28,146 nt of DNA from a virus. A program made the position numbers and the translations under genes. The notes under the pieces were generated by a model, which was not told the DNA's origin, did not search any database, and saw nothing but the letters and a program-made list of their open reading frames with translations. Where the stretch lies: the IMG/VR virus record IMGVR_UViG_3300044834_000029, positions 1-28,146 of that record. One strand, given 5' to 3'. This document shows, in pieces, positions 1 to 8,227 of the stretch; within the stretch, counting starts at the first letter, position 1, and each line of letters starts with the position of its first letter.

Positions 1-106
1 CGCGGTGATTTTGGGCTTCGGGGGCCGTTCTTCCGGCCACTGGGCGGAGGCTCTTCACCTCCCTAGCGGGGTGGCTTTCGCCTCCCCTCGCCCGTACCCG
101 TCCAGC
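1..106. other. Probable flanking host DNA left of the prophage end
   Basis: This stretch lies outside the inferred phage terminus at position 107. Reading frames are open for short distances on both strands, but I recognise no protein in them. It holds short GC-rich inverted repeats and nothing phage-like. If the terminus call is right, the five bases at 102-106 (ccagc) would be one copy of the target duplication. It could instead belong to an IS21-type insertion sequence, whose ends can carry similar GCGCGC motifs; I cannot separate the two from the sequence alone. Confidence 0.4.
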
Positions 107-154
107 TGTAGCGCGCAAAATCGAATGGCACTCCGCGCAACTTCGAATGTCACC
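107..154. repeat. Putative right end of the transposable prophage: TGTA plus two tandem 22-bp repeats
   Basis: Position 107 begins TGTA, followed by two adjacent 22-base units, 111-132 and 133-154, that agree at 17 of 22 positions; both contain CGCGCAA-type and CGAATG cores, and the CGAATG cores (122 and 144) are exactly 22 bases apart. Mu-family transposases bind 22-bp sites, and the Mu right end carries adjacent R1 and R2 sites just inside a terminal TG. The last phage gene stops at 163, so the location fits a prophage end. An IS21-family terminus, which also carries repeated subterminal motifs, is the main alternative. Confidence 0.55.
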
Positions 155-162
155 CCCTCGAC

Positions 163-363
163 TTAGGTGATTTGGACAACAGTGCGGTCAGCCTCGCCGC
201 CGGTAAAACCTACCGGATAGAAGACGCCTTTCCCGGTCCTGACGGGGACTACCAGCAACTTGCCGGCCGGCTGGAGCGCGTCCGTTTTTGGAATCGATGT
301 GGCCACCAACGCATTCTGGTCGGGCAATATTCGCAAGGCTTCGATCAGCTCAGTTACGGTCAC
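163..363 (-). CDS. Small phage protein of unknown function, last gene before the right end
   Basis: I place the start at a GTG at 363 because an AAGGGAGG ribosome-binding sequence sits six bases upstream; the frame continues further 5' to a TTG at 417, but without a comparable signal. The 66-residue product begins MTVTELIEALRIL, a short helix typical of small phage proteins, followed by a beta-rich segment. I do not recognise a functional family. It lies 85 bases downstream of the adenine methylase gene and 9 bases from the inferred terminal repeats, the slot that in Mu holds late, non-structural genes such as mom. It is probably co-transcribed with the methylase. Confidence 0.55.
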   Translation of the reverse strand: MTVTELIEALRILPDQNALVATSIPKTDALQPAGKLLVVPVRTGKGVFYPVGFTGGEADRTVVQIT

Positions 364-448
364 GGGCGGCCTCCCTTGCATCCCTCTGTGGCGCTGGAAT
401 CGGCTTACCAAGGCCAATGGCTGTATACCAGTTGGTACACCGTGAAAC

Positions 449-1255
449 TCAGCGTGCCGTGATCACCAGCTCGCGCGCTGGCTGCCGCCTGCCCTTCATG
501 ACCGTATAGGTCAACCGCACTGGCCGGAGCTTGAAGCCGGCGAAGGTTTCCCGGATCGCCGGCACGTCGTTCAGGGACAGGATGAAGCGGCCTTGAAGCC
601 GTCTTAAAACGCTCGCCAGCTCGGCGTATTCCTCGCGCTGGAACAGCCCCGTGCCATAGTCCCGCTCGCTCCCCCAATAAGGCGGGTCGAGGTAGAACAG
701 CGTCCCCGGCCGGTCGTAGCGGGCGATGAAGTCGGCCCAGGGCAAGCACTCGACCACGACGCCGGCGAGCCGCTCGTGCAGCTCCTCCAGCATCGGCCCA
801 AGCTTGGTTACGTCGAACCGGCCGCCCAAGCCAGGGCTCACCCCAAAATTCCGGCCGGCCACCTTGCCGCCGAAGGCCGTGCGCTGGAGATAGAGAAACC
901 GCGCGGCGCGCTCCAGATCGGTGAGCGTCGTGGGCTCGGTCTGCGCCAGGCGCTCGAATTCGCGCCGCGAGGTGAGCTGGAAGCGCAGCATTTCCCTGAA
1001 CGGCACATAATGCCGCTGCAGGATACGAAAGAACGTCGCCACGTCGCCGGAGCGATCGTTGATCACCTCCGATATTGGCGCGCGCCGGCGGCGAAAGAAC
1101 ACCCCGCCCATGCCGACGAAAGGTTCGGCGTAGGTCTCGTGCGGAATGCGCTCGATGCATGCGATGATGGCCCGCGCCAGCTGTTTCTTCCCCCCGATGT
1201 AACCAGCCGCGGGGGAGACCGGCTCAACGTTCCTGTAGGCAACTCCGTTACGCAT
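449..1255 (-). CDS. D12-class DNA N6-adenine methyltransferase (Dam-like)
   Basis: The 268-residue product has the layout of D12-class adenine methyltransferases: a GYIGGKK segment near residue 19, the S-adenosylmethionine-binding motif PFVGMGG at 45-51, an NDRSGDV segment at 66-72, and the catalytic DPPY motif at 190-193. It should transfer a methyl group to the N6 of adenine at a short target site, which I cannot predict. The length is normal for Dam-type enzymes and no motif is missing. It sits near the phage right end, the place of the DNA-modification gene mom in Mu, so it probably protects replicated phage DNA from host restriction. The start is an ATG at 1255 with only a weak upstream signal. 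A 158-base stretch with no convincing gene (1256-1413) separates it from the next gene upstream; that stretch contains a CGCAGCG/CGCTGCG hairpin and could hold a separate promoter. Confidence 0.9.
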   Translation of the reverse strand: MRNGVAYRNVEPVSPAAGYIGGKKQLARAIIACIERIPHETYAEPFVGMGGVFFRRRRAPISEVINDRSGDVATFFRILQRHYVPFREMLRFQLTSRREFERLAQTEPTTLTDLERAARFLYLQRTAFGGKVAGRNFGVSPGLGGRFDVTKLGPMLEELHERLAGVVVECLPWADFIARYDRPGTLFYLDPPYWGSERDYGTGLFQREEYAELASVLRRLQGRFILSLNDVPAIRETFAGFKLRPVRLTYTVMKGRRQPARELVITAR

Positions 1256-1413
1256 CTACTCTTGGGCTCCCGACTCGCCTCACGCTTCCGATGCTGTGCA
1301 GAGGCTCTGTGCAGCGGCGGCGGGACGGCGAGAACGGTCTTCTTCGTCGTGCGGGTCTGGCGTCAACCTGGCCCGCGGTTCGCAGCGTTAGCGCGCTGCG
1401 GCCCCCGCCACTC

Positions 1414-1797
1414 TCAAACGGCGGGGCGATCGGCTCCTGATTCTGTGCTTGCTTCGCAGCTTTCTATTCTGACTTCGGGCTCCATTCGCTCAGCGGCGAG
1501 CGCCTGCTTGGCCATGAAGGCCGCGATGCATTCCGGGGTGTGTTCCGATGCGACGAGGCGCCGGGCCCGGTCCCATTCGCTCGCTTCGACTTCAGCCTCA
1601 CCAGTCTTTTTCAGATGGTCCTGCACGACGAGAATGGCCGCCTCCAGATCGGCGCCGGGCTCAAAATCAATGCGTAAAATTTCTGAACGCACCACTTCTT
1701 CACCGTCAAGGCGTTGCTTCAGCAACACCAAGAATATCTTGCCGTCCCGCTCGAACTCAGTCCGATTGATGATTGTCCGCCGCTCAATATTGCTCAT
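1414..1797 (-). CDS. Unknown protein downstream of the tail fibre gene
   Basis: The 127-residue product starts at an ATG preceded by AAAGGAAAC and follows the tail fibre gene by 15 bases, so it is very likely translated from the same message. The N-terminal half is predicted to mix beta strands and helix (RDGKIFLVLLKQRL), and the C-terminal half is acidic and helical. No signal peptide or membrane helix is visible. Its place directly after the fibre gene is where many phages encode a fibre assembly chaperone, but I see no recognised chaperone motif, so that role is only positional inference. Confidence 0.7.
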   Translation of the reverse strand: MSNIERRTIINRTEFERDGKIFLVLLKQRLDGEEVVRSEILRIDFEPGADLEAAILVVQDHLKKTGEAEVEASEWDRARRLVASEHTPECIAAFMAKQALAAERMEPEVRIESCEASTESGADRPAV

Positions 1798-1812
1798 GAT
1801 CTAGTTTCCTTT

Positions 1813-2937
1813 TTAGACGAAGTAGGACCCGTAGAATCTGAATGTCGAGGAGTTGTTCACGTTGGCCCAAGCCCCATCTGTCCAAGTCGTGTTGTTTCCG
1901 CACTCATACATCGTGATCTTGGTGGTGGCGCCCGAGGGGAATCCGTAGAGCATCGTATTGCCGGCACTAAACGTGTAGAGAATCCAAAACATGGCAGCGC
2001 CGGGCCGGCTGTTGCTGGCTCCGCCGACCGTAAAGGGTAAGCCGCCTATTTCCGGTCTTCCGACTCCCCCGGTACCCTTGGAGGTTAAGTCGATCGAGGC
2101 CGAAACAGTCACTAAGTTTCCGATCTTGGTATATTGGCCAAGCTGGCCCCCATAGGTCACACCCGTCGGCGGTGTGGTGGACGCCGTGAAGGTCGGGATG
2201 AATGTTCCCTCCTCGTAGTCGTCGAGCGTGTTCGCATCAGCGGAGGCGTTCTGCGTCGCCGGAAATTTGATCTGCCCGAGCGTGGTGAGTAGGCCTGTCG
2301 TCTTGTCGATGATCAGCGCGTCTTTCCAGCTGCTGCCATCGGGCGAGACCTTGAACGTCAAGTTGTCGTCGCCGATCAGGCCGACCTCGGCGCGTCCGGA
2401 AAAATTCGTTTGAAACAGAAACGACGCGGTCTTCGCGGCGCTTTCCTTGCTGAGCTTGTAGCGCAGATGCCCATCGCCGCCTTCGGCGACGGTCTTGGCC
2501 GTCCACAGCGCATTGTTGAGCTTGGCGCTGAAAGGATTGGTGGCGTCCGCCGTTGTGCCGACGCCGAGCAGCAGGATGTTCTGCAACGTGGTCAGCACCG
2601 ACAGGAAATCGACCCAGTTCGCGCCGTTCCAGGTCAGCAGCAATCCTTCCTCGATTACAAAGGCCACCCAGCCGACCTTCGGGACCATAAATTGCCACGC
2701 CCCGTCTTGCCAGGCGGCGATGTGCTTGGCGTGACCCGCCCAGGCGCCCGTTGGCCCCGCGGCGACGATCCAGCGCTCGCCCTCGGCCGGCGCGCCGGGC
2801 GGCGCGCTGCGGTCGCGCTCGACCACCGCGAGCTGCACCAGCGAGTCGAGAACGCGTAGCGCCTCGTTGTGCGTCACATGCTTTTGCGCTTGCCCCGCTG
2901 CCATGATCGGCAGGCCGAGATTGACGGTGTTAGACAT
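1813..2937 (-). CDS. Tail fibre / receptor-binding protein with N-terminal DUF2793 domain
   Basis: The 374-residue protein begins with the DUF2793 pattern: QAQKHVTHNEALRVLD near residues 16-31, then an ERW and GAW-rich beta region to about residue 115. DUF2793 proteins occur at the end of tail modules in alphaproteobacterial phages and near gene transfer agents. A middle segment carries a LDDYEEGTFIPTF motif that typically opens a C-terminal fibre tip domain, and the rest is beta-rich with many Gly, Thr and Asn, as expected for a host-contacting tip. The ATG at 2937 has AGGAG nine bases upstream. It follows the large tail-tip protein by 25 bases. Probably a trimeric fibre that decides host range. 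Confidence 0.8.
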   Translation of the reverse strand: MSNTVNLGLPIMAAGQAQKHVTHNEALRVLDSLVQLAVVERDRSAPPGAPAEGERWIVAAGPTGAWAGHAKHIAAWQDGAWQFMVPKVGWVAFVIEEGLLLTWNGANWVDFLSVLTTLQNILLLGVGTTADATNPFSAKLNNALWTAKTVAEGGDGHLRYKLSKESAAKTASFLFQTNFSGRAEVGLIGDDNLTFKVSPDGSSWKDALIIDKTTGLLTTLGQIKFPATQNASADANTLDDYEEGTFIPTFTASTTPPTGVTYGGQLGQYTKIGNLVTVSASIDLTSKGTGGVGRPEIGGLPFTVGGASNSRPGAAMFWILYTFSAGNTMLYGFPSGATTKITMYECGNNTTWTDGAWANVNNSSTFRFYGSYFV

Positions 2938-2962
2938 TAAAAGTTGCTCCTGTCGGCTTCGA

Positions 2963-5900
2963 TCACGGTGATGAACTCAAGGATGCCTCGCCGGCGATGC
3001 CGCGGCCGAAGACGGTGCTGATCTGGTAGACCCGGTAGCGGATGCTGGTCTGCGCCGCCCCGAAGTCGGTGACTTGCGTTGCCGATGGATACAAATAGGA
3101 GGGCGTGATGAGGCCGCTTATCGTGCGCTTCACCGTGGTCCCGGCGGCGTTTAAAATCTCCACTTCGTATTCTTCCGACTCCTCGCCCAGCGGAACCTTC
3201 GACTGCGCCCAGGAATCGCCCCCGATCCGCGTGCGGCGTGTCCATTGCAGCTTGATATCGGCATCGGCCTGAAAGACGGCGCTGAGGTGCACCGGACTGT
3301 ACGGCCGCAGCGCCTTGGCCTCGATCGTCACCGTGCGCTGCTGGAAAAAACTATTGGTCACCTCCAATTCGGCCGGCCCGACCCGCCAATTGATCGGCAG
3401 GCCGCGATCCTCCGGCCGCAGACCGGTTTGCTGCAGCTCCTCGTTGAGCACCAGGACGCGGGCCTTCGCGGCCACCGGGTTGCGCATGGCGTGTTCGCTG
3501 CCCCGCTGGCCGCGCAATAACCGGGTGAGTTTGTAGCGGCGCTCGGCGATCAGCTCGGCGTTGACGTATTGCACCACCTCCCACTCGCCGTCGGCGTTCT
3601 CCACGGCGATCGCGTTGGCACCATTGAGCACCGCCAGGTCCGAGACCGACGACAATTGGCCGCTTCGCAGGTCAACCCAAAGCTCGCTGAGATTGTCCCA
3701 GCGCCAGAGCGGGCCGGGATAAAACGCAAAGGCGAGCTCGCCGATCTGACACGGACTGGTCATCGTGCTGTCGAGCTCGAATCCGGCGGTGTCCGGCGAA
3801 CGCCAAAAAGCAACGCCGCTTCTCCACGGGGCCGCATAGGCCGCGATATACGCGGCATTCGGATCGTCCTGGTCGCGAAGCAACGGACCGTCCATGAAGA
3901 CAAACTCGGCAGGTCCGACGCTGTAGGTGGGCGACGACGCGCGCCGGCGTTTGCGGTGACCCGGGATTACCTGATCGGTGTCGCAGCGGACCGCCCGGCA
4001 GCGGCGGTAGGCATCGTCGCTGATCTCCAGCAAGCGATAAGTCTCGGTTTCCTCGGCGAGCGCGAAGACGTCGCCGGGTTCAAGCTCCGTCCGCGAAGGC
4101 GGAAGCCCGCACTCCAGGGTTTCGCGGCCGCGCCAGGCGTCGCGCAGCATGATGTCGGCGGTGGCCTGTGCCTTGCCGTCCGGCATCACGCAGGGCAACG
4201 ACACCTGAAGTGTTTTTATGCTGGTGGTATTCTGCCGGATGGCCCGCACCGCTCCCGGCTTATCGTCGGCGGCCGGCTCGCCATATGAAATGTTGATGAC
4301 CGCCGGCAGATCGGTCTCTTGCGCGCGGGTACGCTGGAACGGCTCGTTGTCGCCGTCATTGACCAGATCGTCGATCAGCACCGTGGCCCGGCTGGGCGCG
4401 CCAAGCTGAGGCTCGACCCGGACCACGTCGCCGCTTTCGATTGCCTGCATGCAGTGGACGGCGCTTAAGCCGTCGAGCATCGCACGCGGTGACGTGAGGC
4501 CGCGGGCCAGCACAGCGTCAACGACGCTGCCGATCGGCCGGATGTCATAGTCGGTAAAATTTGCGCGCTCGAAGATATCGCGCACGGTTTCGCTCGCCGG
4601 CGCGGCGCCAAGCCGTCCGGAAATCCAGTGCCCGAGCTCCCAATTGTCGCCATCGGGCCAGGATTTGGTGTCCTCGGGAAAGCCGGGGCTCATCCTGGAG
4701 TCCCATGCCCAGATGCAGATGCGTGCCGTGTTGATCATGCGGCCGGCAAATACGCCCGACATCGGATTGTTGCCCGGGTCGTTCCAGTAGTTCAGCGTGG
4801 CCTGCAGCGAGGCGCGCTGCATCGCGTCGTCGCGCGCGCCCGTGCTGAAATACGGCAATATGCTTTCGCTCGACTTCGGATCGAAAAAGACGTTCGGCTG
4901 GTTGGCTCCTTTGTCGACGGCGGGGCAACCCAATTCCGTGAACCAGATAGGCTTCGACTGCGGGACCCAGTCCGTCGACGCGATGTTGCGCACGCCGCCC
5001 GGCCGGTTGCGGTGCGCATTCGACCACCAGCCGCGAATGTCCTTGTTGCGGAAGACCCAATGCTCGGCATGCGCGGCGTCGGCGATCGGCGTCCGGGTCT
5101 GGGCGGCGCTGGCGGCCGCGCTCGCATAGTACCAATCGAAATGCTCACCGCTCTCGATATTGCCGGCGAGATAATCGGGATCGTAAATCGTGGTGGGACC
5201 GGCCTCGGCATAGTCGAGGTGCTGCTTGCCGTCGCGCCAGTCCGCCAGCGGCAAATAGTTGTCGAGGCCGATGAAGTCGATATTCGCGTCCGACCACAGC
5301 GGATCGAGGTTAAAAAACACGTCGCTGGTGCCATCGTTCGGCCGGTGCGAGTGATATTCCGACCAGTCCGCCGCATAGCCGAGCTTGGTTCCCGCCCCGA
5401 CGATCGCGCGCACGTCCGCAGCCAGCGTCTTCAATGCCGTTACAAAGGGATAGGTCGCGGCCGCGCTGCGCAATGTCGTGAGGCCGATCATTTCCGACCC
5501 GATCACGAAGCCGTCGACACCGCCGGCCGCCGCAGCGAGCGTGGCATAATGCAAGATGAAATTGCGGTAGCCCCAGGTACGGGTCAGAAATGTGTTGAGC
5601 TGCGCCGCCGCCGCCGCGGTCTTGTCGACGGTCCCGGCAAAGCCGGCCGCCGGCGAGCAGGTGATGCGGCCGCGCCAGGGATACACGGCTTGCCCAGCGA
5701 CAGCCGCCGCGTTGGAATAAGGATTCGGCAGGGTGTTTTCCGCAGCGATGTCCATCATGATGAAAGGCGAAAGGATCACGGCAAAGCCGCGATCCTTTAA
5801 ATCCTGGATGGCGGCGATCACGCTCTCGTCGTTGGGCGATCCGCCATAGGCGGCGCGGCCGTCCACCAGCGACACCTCTTGCGCATCGCCGCGGGCAACG

Positions 5901-6886
5901 CCGGCGACCGACCAATTGAATTTGTCGGCGCCCTTCCAGGTGCTCTTCTCGCGGGTCTCAACCTTCGGCCGGATTTCGCACTCGGCGCAGCGCAGGTCGC
6001 TGCCGAACCAGGCCACCACCAGGTTGACCACCCCGCAGTTCGGCGCGAGCTGCTTGAGCATGCCGATCGAAGCCTGCCAGTCGCTCTTCTCGATCAGCGT
6101 CGTTCGATTGTCCGCCACGGTGCCTTTCTCGGTAGCGACGAAGGTGTCGCCTTCCTGCTTGCCAGTGCGCAGGATCGTCTCCGGGTCGTAGCCGAACTCG
6201 GTCGATCCGGGGATGACACAGACGCCTTCGACCAGCGGCTCCAGATCGCCAACGGCGCGGAACACTTCCACCTTGATCTGCGGGATTCGGTTGCCGTATT
6301 TGGTGACCGGCATCAATTCGAAAACGATGTAAGCCAGCCCGCGATATGCCGGCGTATTGGCGAGGCCCTCTTTTGCGGCGATCAAGCTGTCGGCTTCCTG
6401 CGTTTCGGTGCCCCGGTAGACGCGCATCGTCACGCTGTGCTGGTCGAGCTCCTTGCCATCGGCCCAGATGCGGCCGACGCGGGTGATCGGGCCTTCGCAA
6501 AGGCCGATCGCAAAATTGGCAAAATATTTGTACGTCGTCGTCGTCGTGGAGACGGTGGAGCCGCCGCCCTTGCCGCCCGCAGTCTGGGTTTTTTTGCTGA
6601 CCTCTTCCTTGAAGCGCGTCGCCCAGATGATCTCCCCGCCAAGCACCGACCGGCCTTGCAATCGGCTGATGCCGGCGCCCTCCGTCGCTGCCGTGATGTC
6701 GACCGAGCCGAGCCGGGGGCCTTCCTGCTGTGTTTGCGTATGCGTGCCGAACAACGCCTGGTCCACCACACCGCCGGCGAAAACGCCCACGGTTCCGAAT
6801 AGACCGCCCCAGGTCAGGCCGCCGATGCCGACGAGGCCGGTCCCGCCCAGCGCCGCGCCGCCAAGTCCGAGCAGCAACGTCGCCAT
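2963..6886 (-). CDS. Gene-transfer-agent-type tail tip protein gp15 ('megatron', TIM barrel)
   Basis: This 1307-residue protein matches the large tail-tip protein of RcGTA and related siphophages. A Gly-rich hydrophobic N-terminus (residues 1-45) is followed by a hub-like region, a TIM-barrel glycoside-hydrolase-like domain (roughly residues 370-790) with a WFTELGCP strand whose Glu651 is the likely catalytic residue, and a C-terminal phage-tail domain with a fibronectin-like end. The protein forms the central tip below the hub and probably penetrates or degrades the cell envelope. I chose the ATG at 6886 because it overlaps the stop of the NlpC/P60 gene as TAATG; an in-frame extension to 6940 would run into that gene. 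The length and domain order are normal for the family. Confidence 0.93.
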   Translation of the reverse strand: MATLLLGLGGAALGGTGLVGIGGLTWGGLFGTVGVFAGGVVDQALFGTHTQTQQEGPRLGSVDITAATEGAGISRLQGRSVLGGEIIWATRFKEEVSKKTQTAGGKGGGSTVSTTTTTYKYFANFAIGLCEGPITRVGRIWADGKELDQHSVTMRVYRGTETQEADSLIAAKEGLANTPAYRGLAYIVFELMPVTKYGNRIPQIKVEVFRAVGDLEPLVEGVCVIPGSTEFGYDPETILRTGKQEGDTFVATEKGTVADNRTTLIEKSDWQASIGMLKQLAPNCGVVNLVVAWFGSDLRCAECEIRPKVETREKSTWKGADKFNWSVAGVARGDAQEVSLVDGRAAYGGSPNDESVIAAIQDLKDRGFAVILSPFIMMDIAAENTLPNPYSNAAAVAGQAVYPWRGRITCSPAAGFAGTVDKTAAAAAQLNTFLTRTWGYRNFILHYATLAAAAGGVDGFVIGSEMIGLTTLRSAAATYPFVTALKTLAADVRAIVGAGTKLGYAADWSEYHSHRPNDGTSDVFFNLDPLWSDANIDFIGLDNYLPLADWRDGKQHLDYAEAGPTTIYDPDYLAGNIESGEHFDWYYASAAASAAQTRTPIADAAHAEHWVFRNKDIRGWWSNAHRNRPGGVRNIASTDWVPQSKPIWFTELGCPAVDKGANQPNVFFDPKSSESILPYFSTGARDDAMQRASLQATLNYWNDPGNNPMSGVFAGRMINTARICIWAWDSRMSPGFPEDTKSWPDGDNWELGHWISGRLGAAPASETVRDIFERANFTDYDIRPIGSVVDAVLARGLTSPRAMLDGLSAVHCMQAIESGDVVRVEPQLGAPSRATVLIDDLVNDGDNEPFQRTRAQETDLPAVINISYGEPAADDKPGAVRAIRQNTTSIKTLQVSLPCVMPDGKAQATADIMLRDAWRGRETLECGLPPSRTELEPGDVFALAEETETYRLLEISDDAYRRCRAVRCDTDQVIPGHRKRRRASSPTYSVGPAEFVFMDGPLLRDQDDPNAAYIAAYAAPWRSGVAFWRSPDTAGFELDSTMTSPCQIGELAFAFYPGPLWRWDNLSELWVDLRSGQLSSVSDLAVLNGANAIAVENADGEWEVVQYVNAELIAERRYKLTRLLRGQRGSEHAMRNPVAAKARVLVLNEELQQTGLRPEDRGLPINWRVGPAELEVTNSFFQQRTVTIEAKALRPYSPVHLSAVFQADADIKLQWTRRTRIGGDSWAQSKVPLGEESEEYEVEILNAAGTTVKRTISGLITPSYLYPSATQVTDFGAAQTSIRYRVYQISTVFGRGIAGEASLSSSP

Positions 6887-7359
6887 TACATCGCCTCCAT
6901 CGGAAAGCTGAACGCGGCGACGATGCGCGCCCGCCACCACTCACCCAAAGGGACCTCTGCGACCGGCGCGCTTTCGATCGCATGGATGAACGTGCTGGCT
7001 GTCGCCAGGACGCCGCAATGCTTGGCGATGCGCCCGCGCCGCACTCGAAAGACCAGGACGTCGGCCGGCTGCATGTCGCTGGGCGCGACCTCCAGCAGAT
7101 GCTTCCGGCAGACCGCGAGCAGCGTCTCTTCGCCTGTGATGTCACCCCAATCGGCGCTGTAGGCCGGCAACGGCTCCGGCTCCGGTCCGATCAGGTCGCG
7201 CCAGACACCCCGCAGCAAGCCAAGGCAATCGCAGCCCGCGCCTCTGCAGGACGCTTGATGGTGATAAGGCGTGCCGATCCATGCGCGCGCTCCTTCAACG
7301 ATGCGCGCGCGATGGCGGCCGGCCGCGTCAAGCTCAGTTGAAGAACGATCCGCCATCAT
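6886..7359 (-). CDS. NlpC/P60 family tail peptidase (GTA gp14-like)
   Basis: The 157-residue protein has the NlpC/P60 cysteine peptidase signature: the catalytic cysteine in CDCLGL (Cys45), the second catalytic residue His114 in IAKHCGVL, and a likely third polar residue near His126. Such proteins in gene transfer agents and siphophage tails cleave peptidoglycan peptides during DNA entry. The start could be either ATG of an adjacent pair (7359 or 7356); both lie within the last 26 bases of the upstream hub gene, so the genes overlap and are probably translationally coupled. Downstream it shares a TAATG junction with the large tip protein. It fits the fixed order DUF2460, DUF2163, NlpC/P60, TIM barrel. 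Confidence 0.9.
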   Translation of the reverse strand: MMADRSSTELDAAGRHRARIVEGARAWIGTPYHHQASCRGAGCDCLGLLRGVWRDLIGPEPEPLPAYSADWGDITGEETLLAVCRKHLLEVAPSDMQPADVLVFRVRRGRIAKHCGVLATASTFIHAIESAPVAEVPLGEWWRARIVAAFSFPMEAM

Positions 7360-8227
7360 GTTTCCCGTCGCCTGGAGCGGCATAGCTCAGCGCGAAGTCA
7401 TCGCCTGGAATGGTTGGAAAGCCGCGGTGGTTCTCGACGTTGTCGAACTTCACCCGGCAGGTTTCGAGGGCTTTGTCGCAGCCCGCGCGCACGGTGAACG
7501 CGTCGCCAAAGGCGACCGGCTGCACCGCCTTTTCCACCAGCGCCAATGTGACCGTGCCATCGGTCTTGCGATGCAGGGACACTTCGGTCCGCGCGCCGGC
7601 GTTATCGCCGCCGGTCCATTCCAGCCGGCCGCCGGTGAACCAGCCGGCCGCAAATGCGCCGAGGCCGGAAGCCGTCAGCAAAAGGTTGTCGCTGGAGGCC
7701 GTGACCGTGCCGTCGCCTTTGAACGCTGCAAGGTTGAGATTGACCGTGCAGCGGGCATCGCCAAGCACCGCATCGCAGGGCCGCGAATAGACCCGCCCGA
7801 CCTCTTGATTGAGCCTATGCGCCATCGCCCGCAGCTCGGCGCGAAACGCGAGCACGCCGCGCGTCACTTCGCCGACTGACGATTTACACAGCAACAGCCG
7901 GTTTGCCGGGGCGGACCAATCGACGAGGAAAATCTTTACGGTGGCGTCATCCCACAGTCCGTTCGCCAGATCCTCCTCGGTCAGTGAATCGTTCGATAGA
8001 GCACCCATGGCGTCGATGGTGTCGACCGCCAACCCTGCGGTGGCTGCGAAAGCCGAGGCGGTGAACCCGCTCGCCGCCTCGTAAAGATCGCCAGCGAATG
8101 ACAGGTCGGCGTCATGGTCGGTGAAGCCGAGCACGAGTCCGTCCCGGCGCTCCAGCCGCCAGCAGTAGCACAAGGTCGTGACGCCGGACGCAAGCGACGC
8201 AGCCAGGCCGGCAGGCAAAGTCTTCAC
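7334..8227 (-). CDS. DUF2163 tail hub protein (GTA gp13-like), probable iron-sulfur protein
   Basis: The 297-residue product fits the DUF2163/TIGR02218 family, the tail hub of gene transfer agents. It starts at a GTG overlapping the previous stop (GTGA), with AAGGAG upstream. Four C-terminal cysteines are arranged as Cys151-x8-Cys160 and Cys250-x6-Cys257, the same spacing as the cysteines I recall binding a [4Fe-4S] cluster in the lambda tail tip protein gpL; cluster binding here is therefore a strong inference. The ending CRVKFDNVENHRGFP is typical of the family. The protein should connect the distal tail ring to the large tip protein. Confidence 0.92.
   Translation of the reverse strand: MKTLPAGLAASLASGVTTLCYCWRLERRDGLVLGFTDHDADLSFAGDLYEAASGFTASAFAATAGLAVDTIDAMGALSNDSLTEEDLANGLWDDATVKIFLVDWSAPANRLLLCKSSVGEVTRGVLAFRAELRAMAHRLNQEVGRVYSRPCDAVLGDARCTVNLNLAAFKGDGTVTASSDNLLLTASGLGAFAAGWFTGGRLEWTGGDNAGARTEVSLHRKTDGTVTLALVEKAVQPVAFGDAFTVRAGCDKALETCRVKFDNVENHRGFPTIPGDDFALSYAAPGDGKHDGGSFFN

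Noticed and set aside
4628-5800. 390-codon plus-strand open frame
   Set aside because: Antisense to the strongly supported TIM-barrel tail protein, with no recognisable domain or ribosome-binding site.
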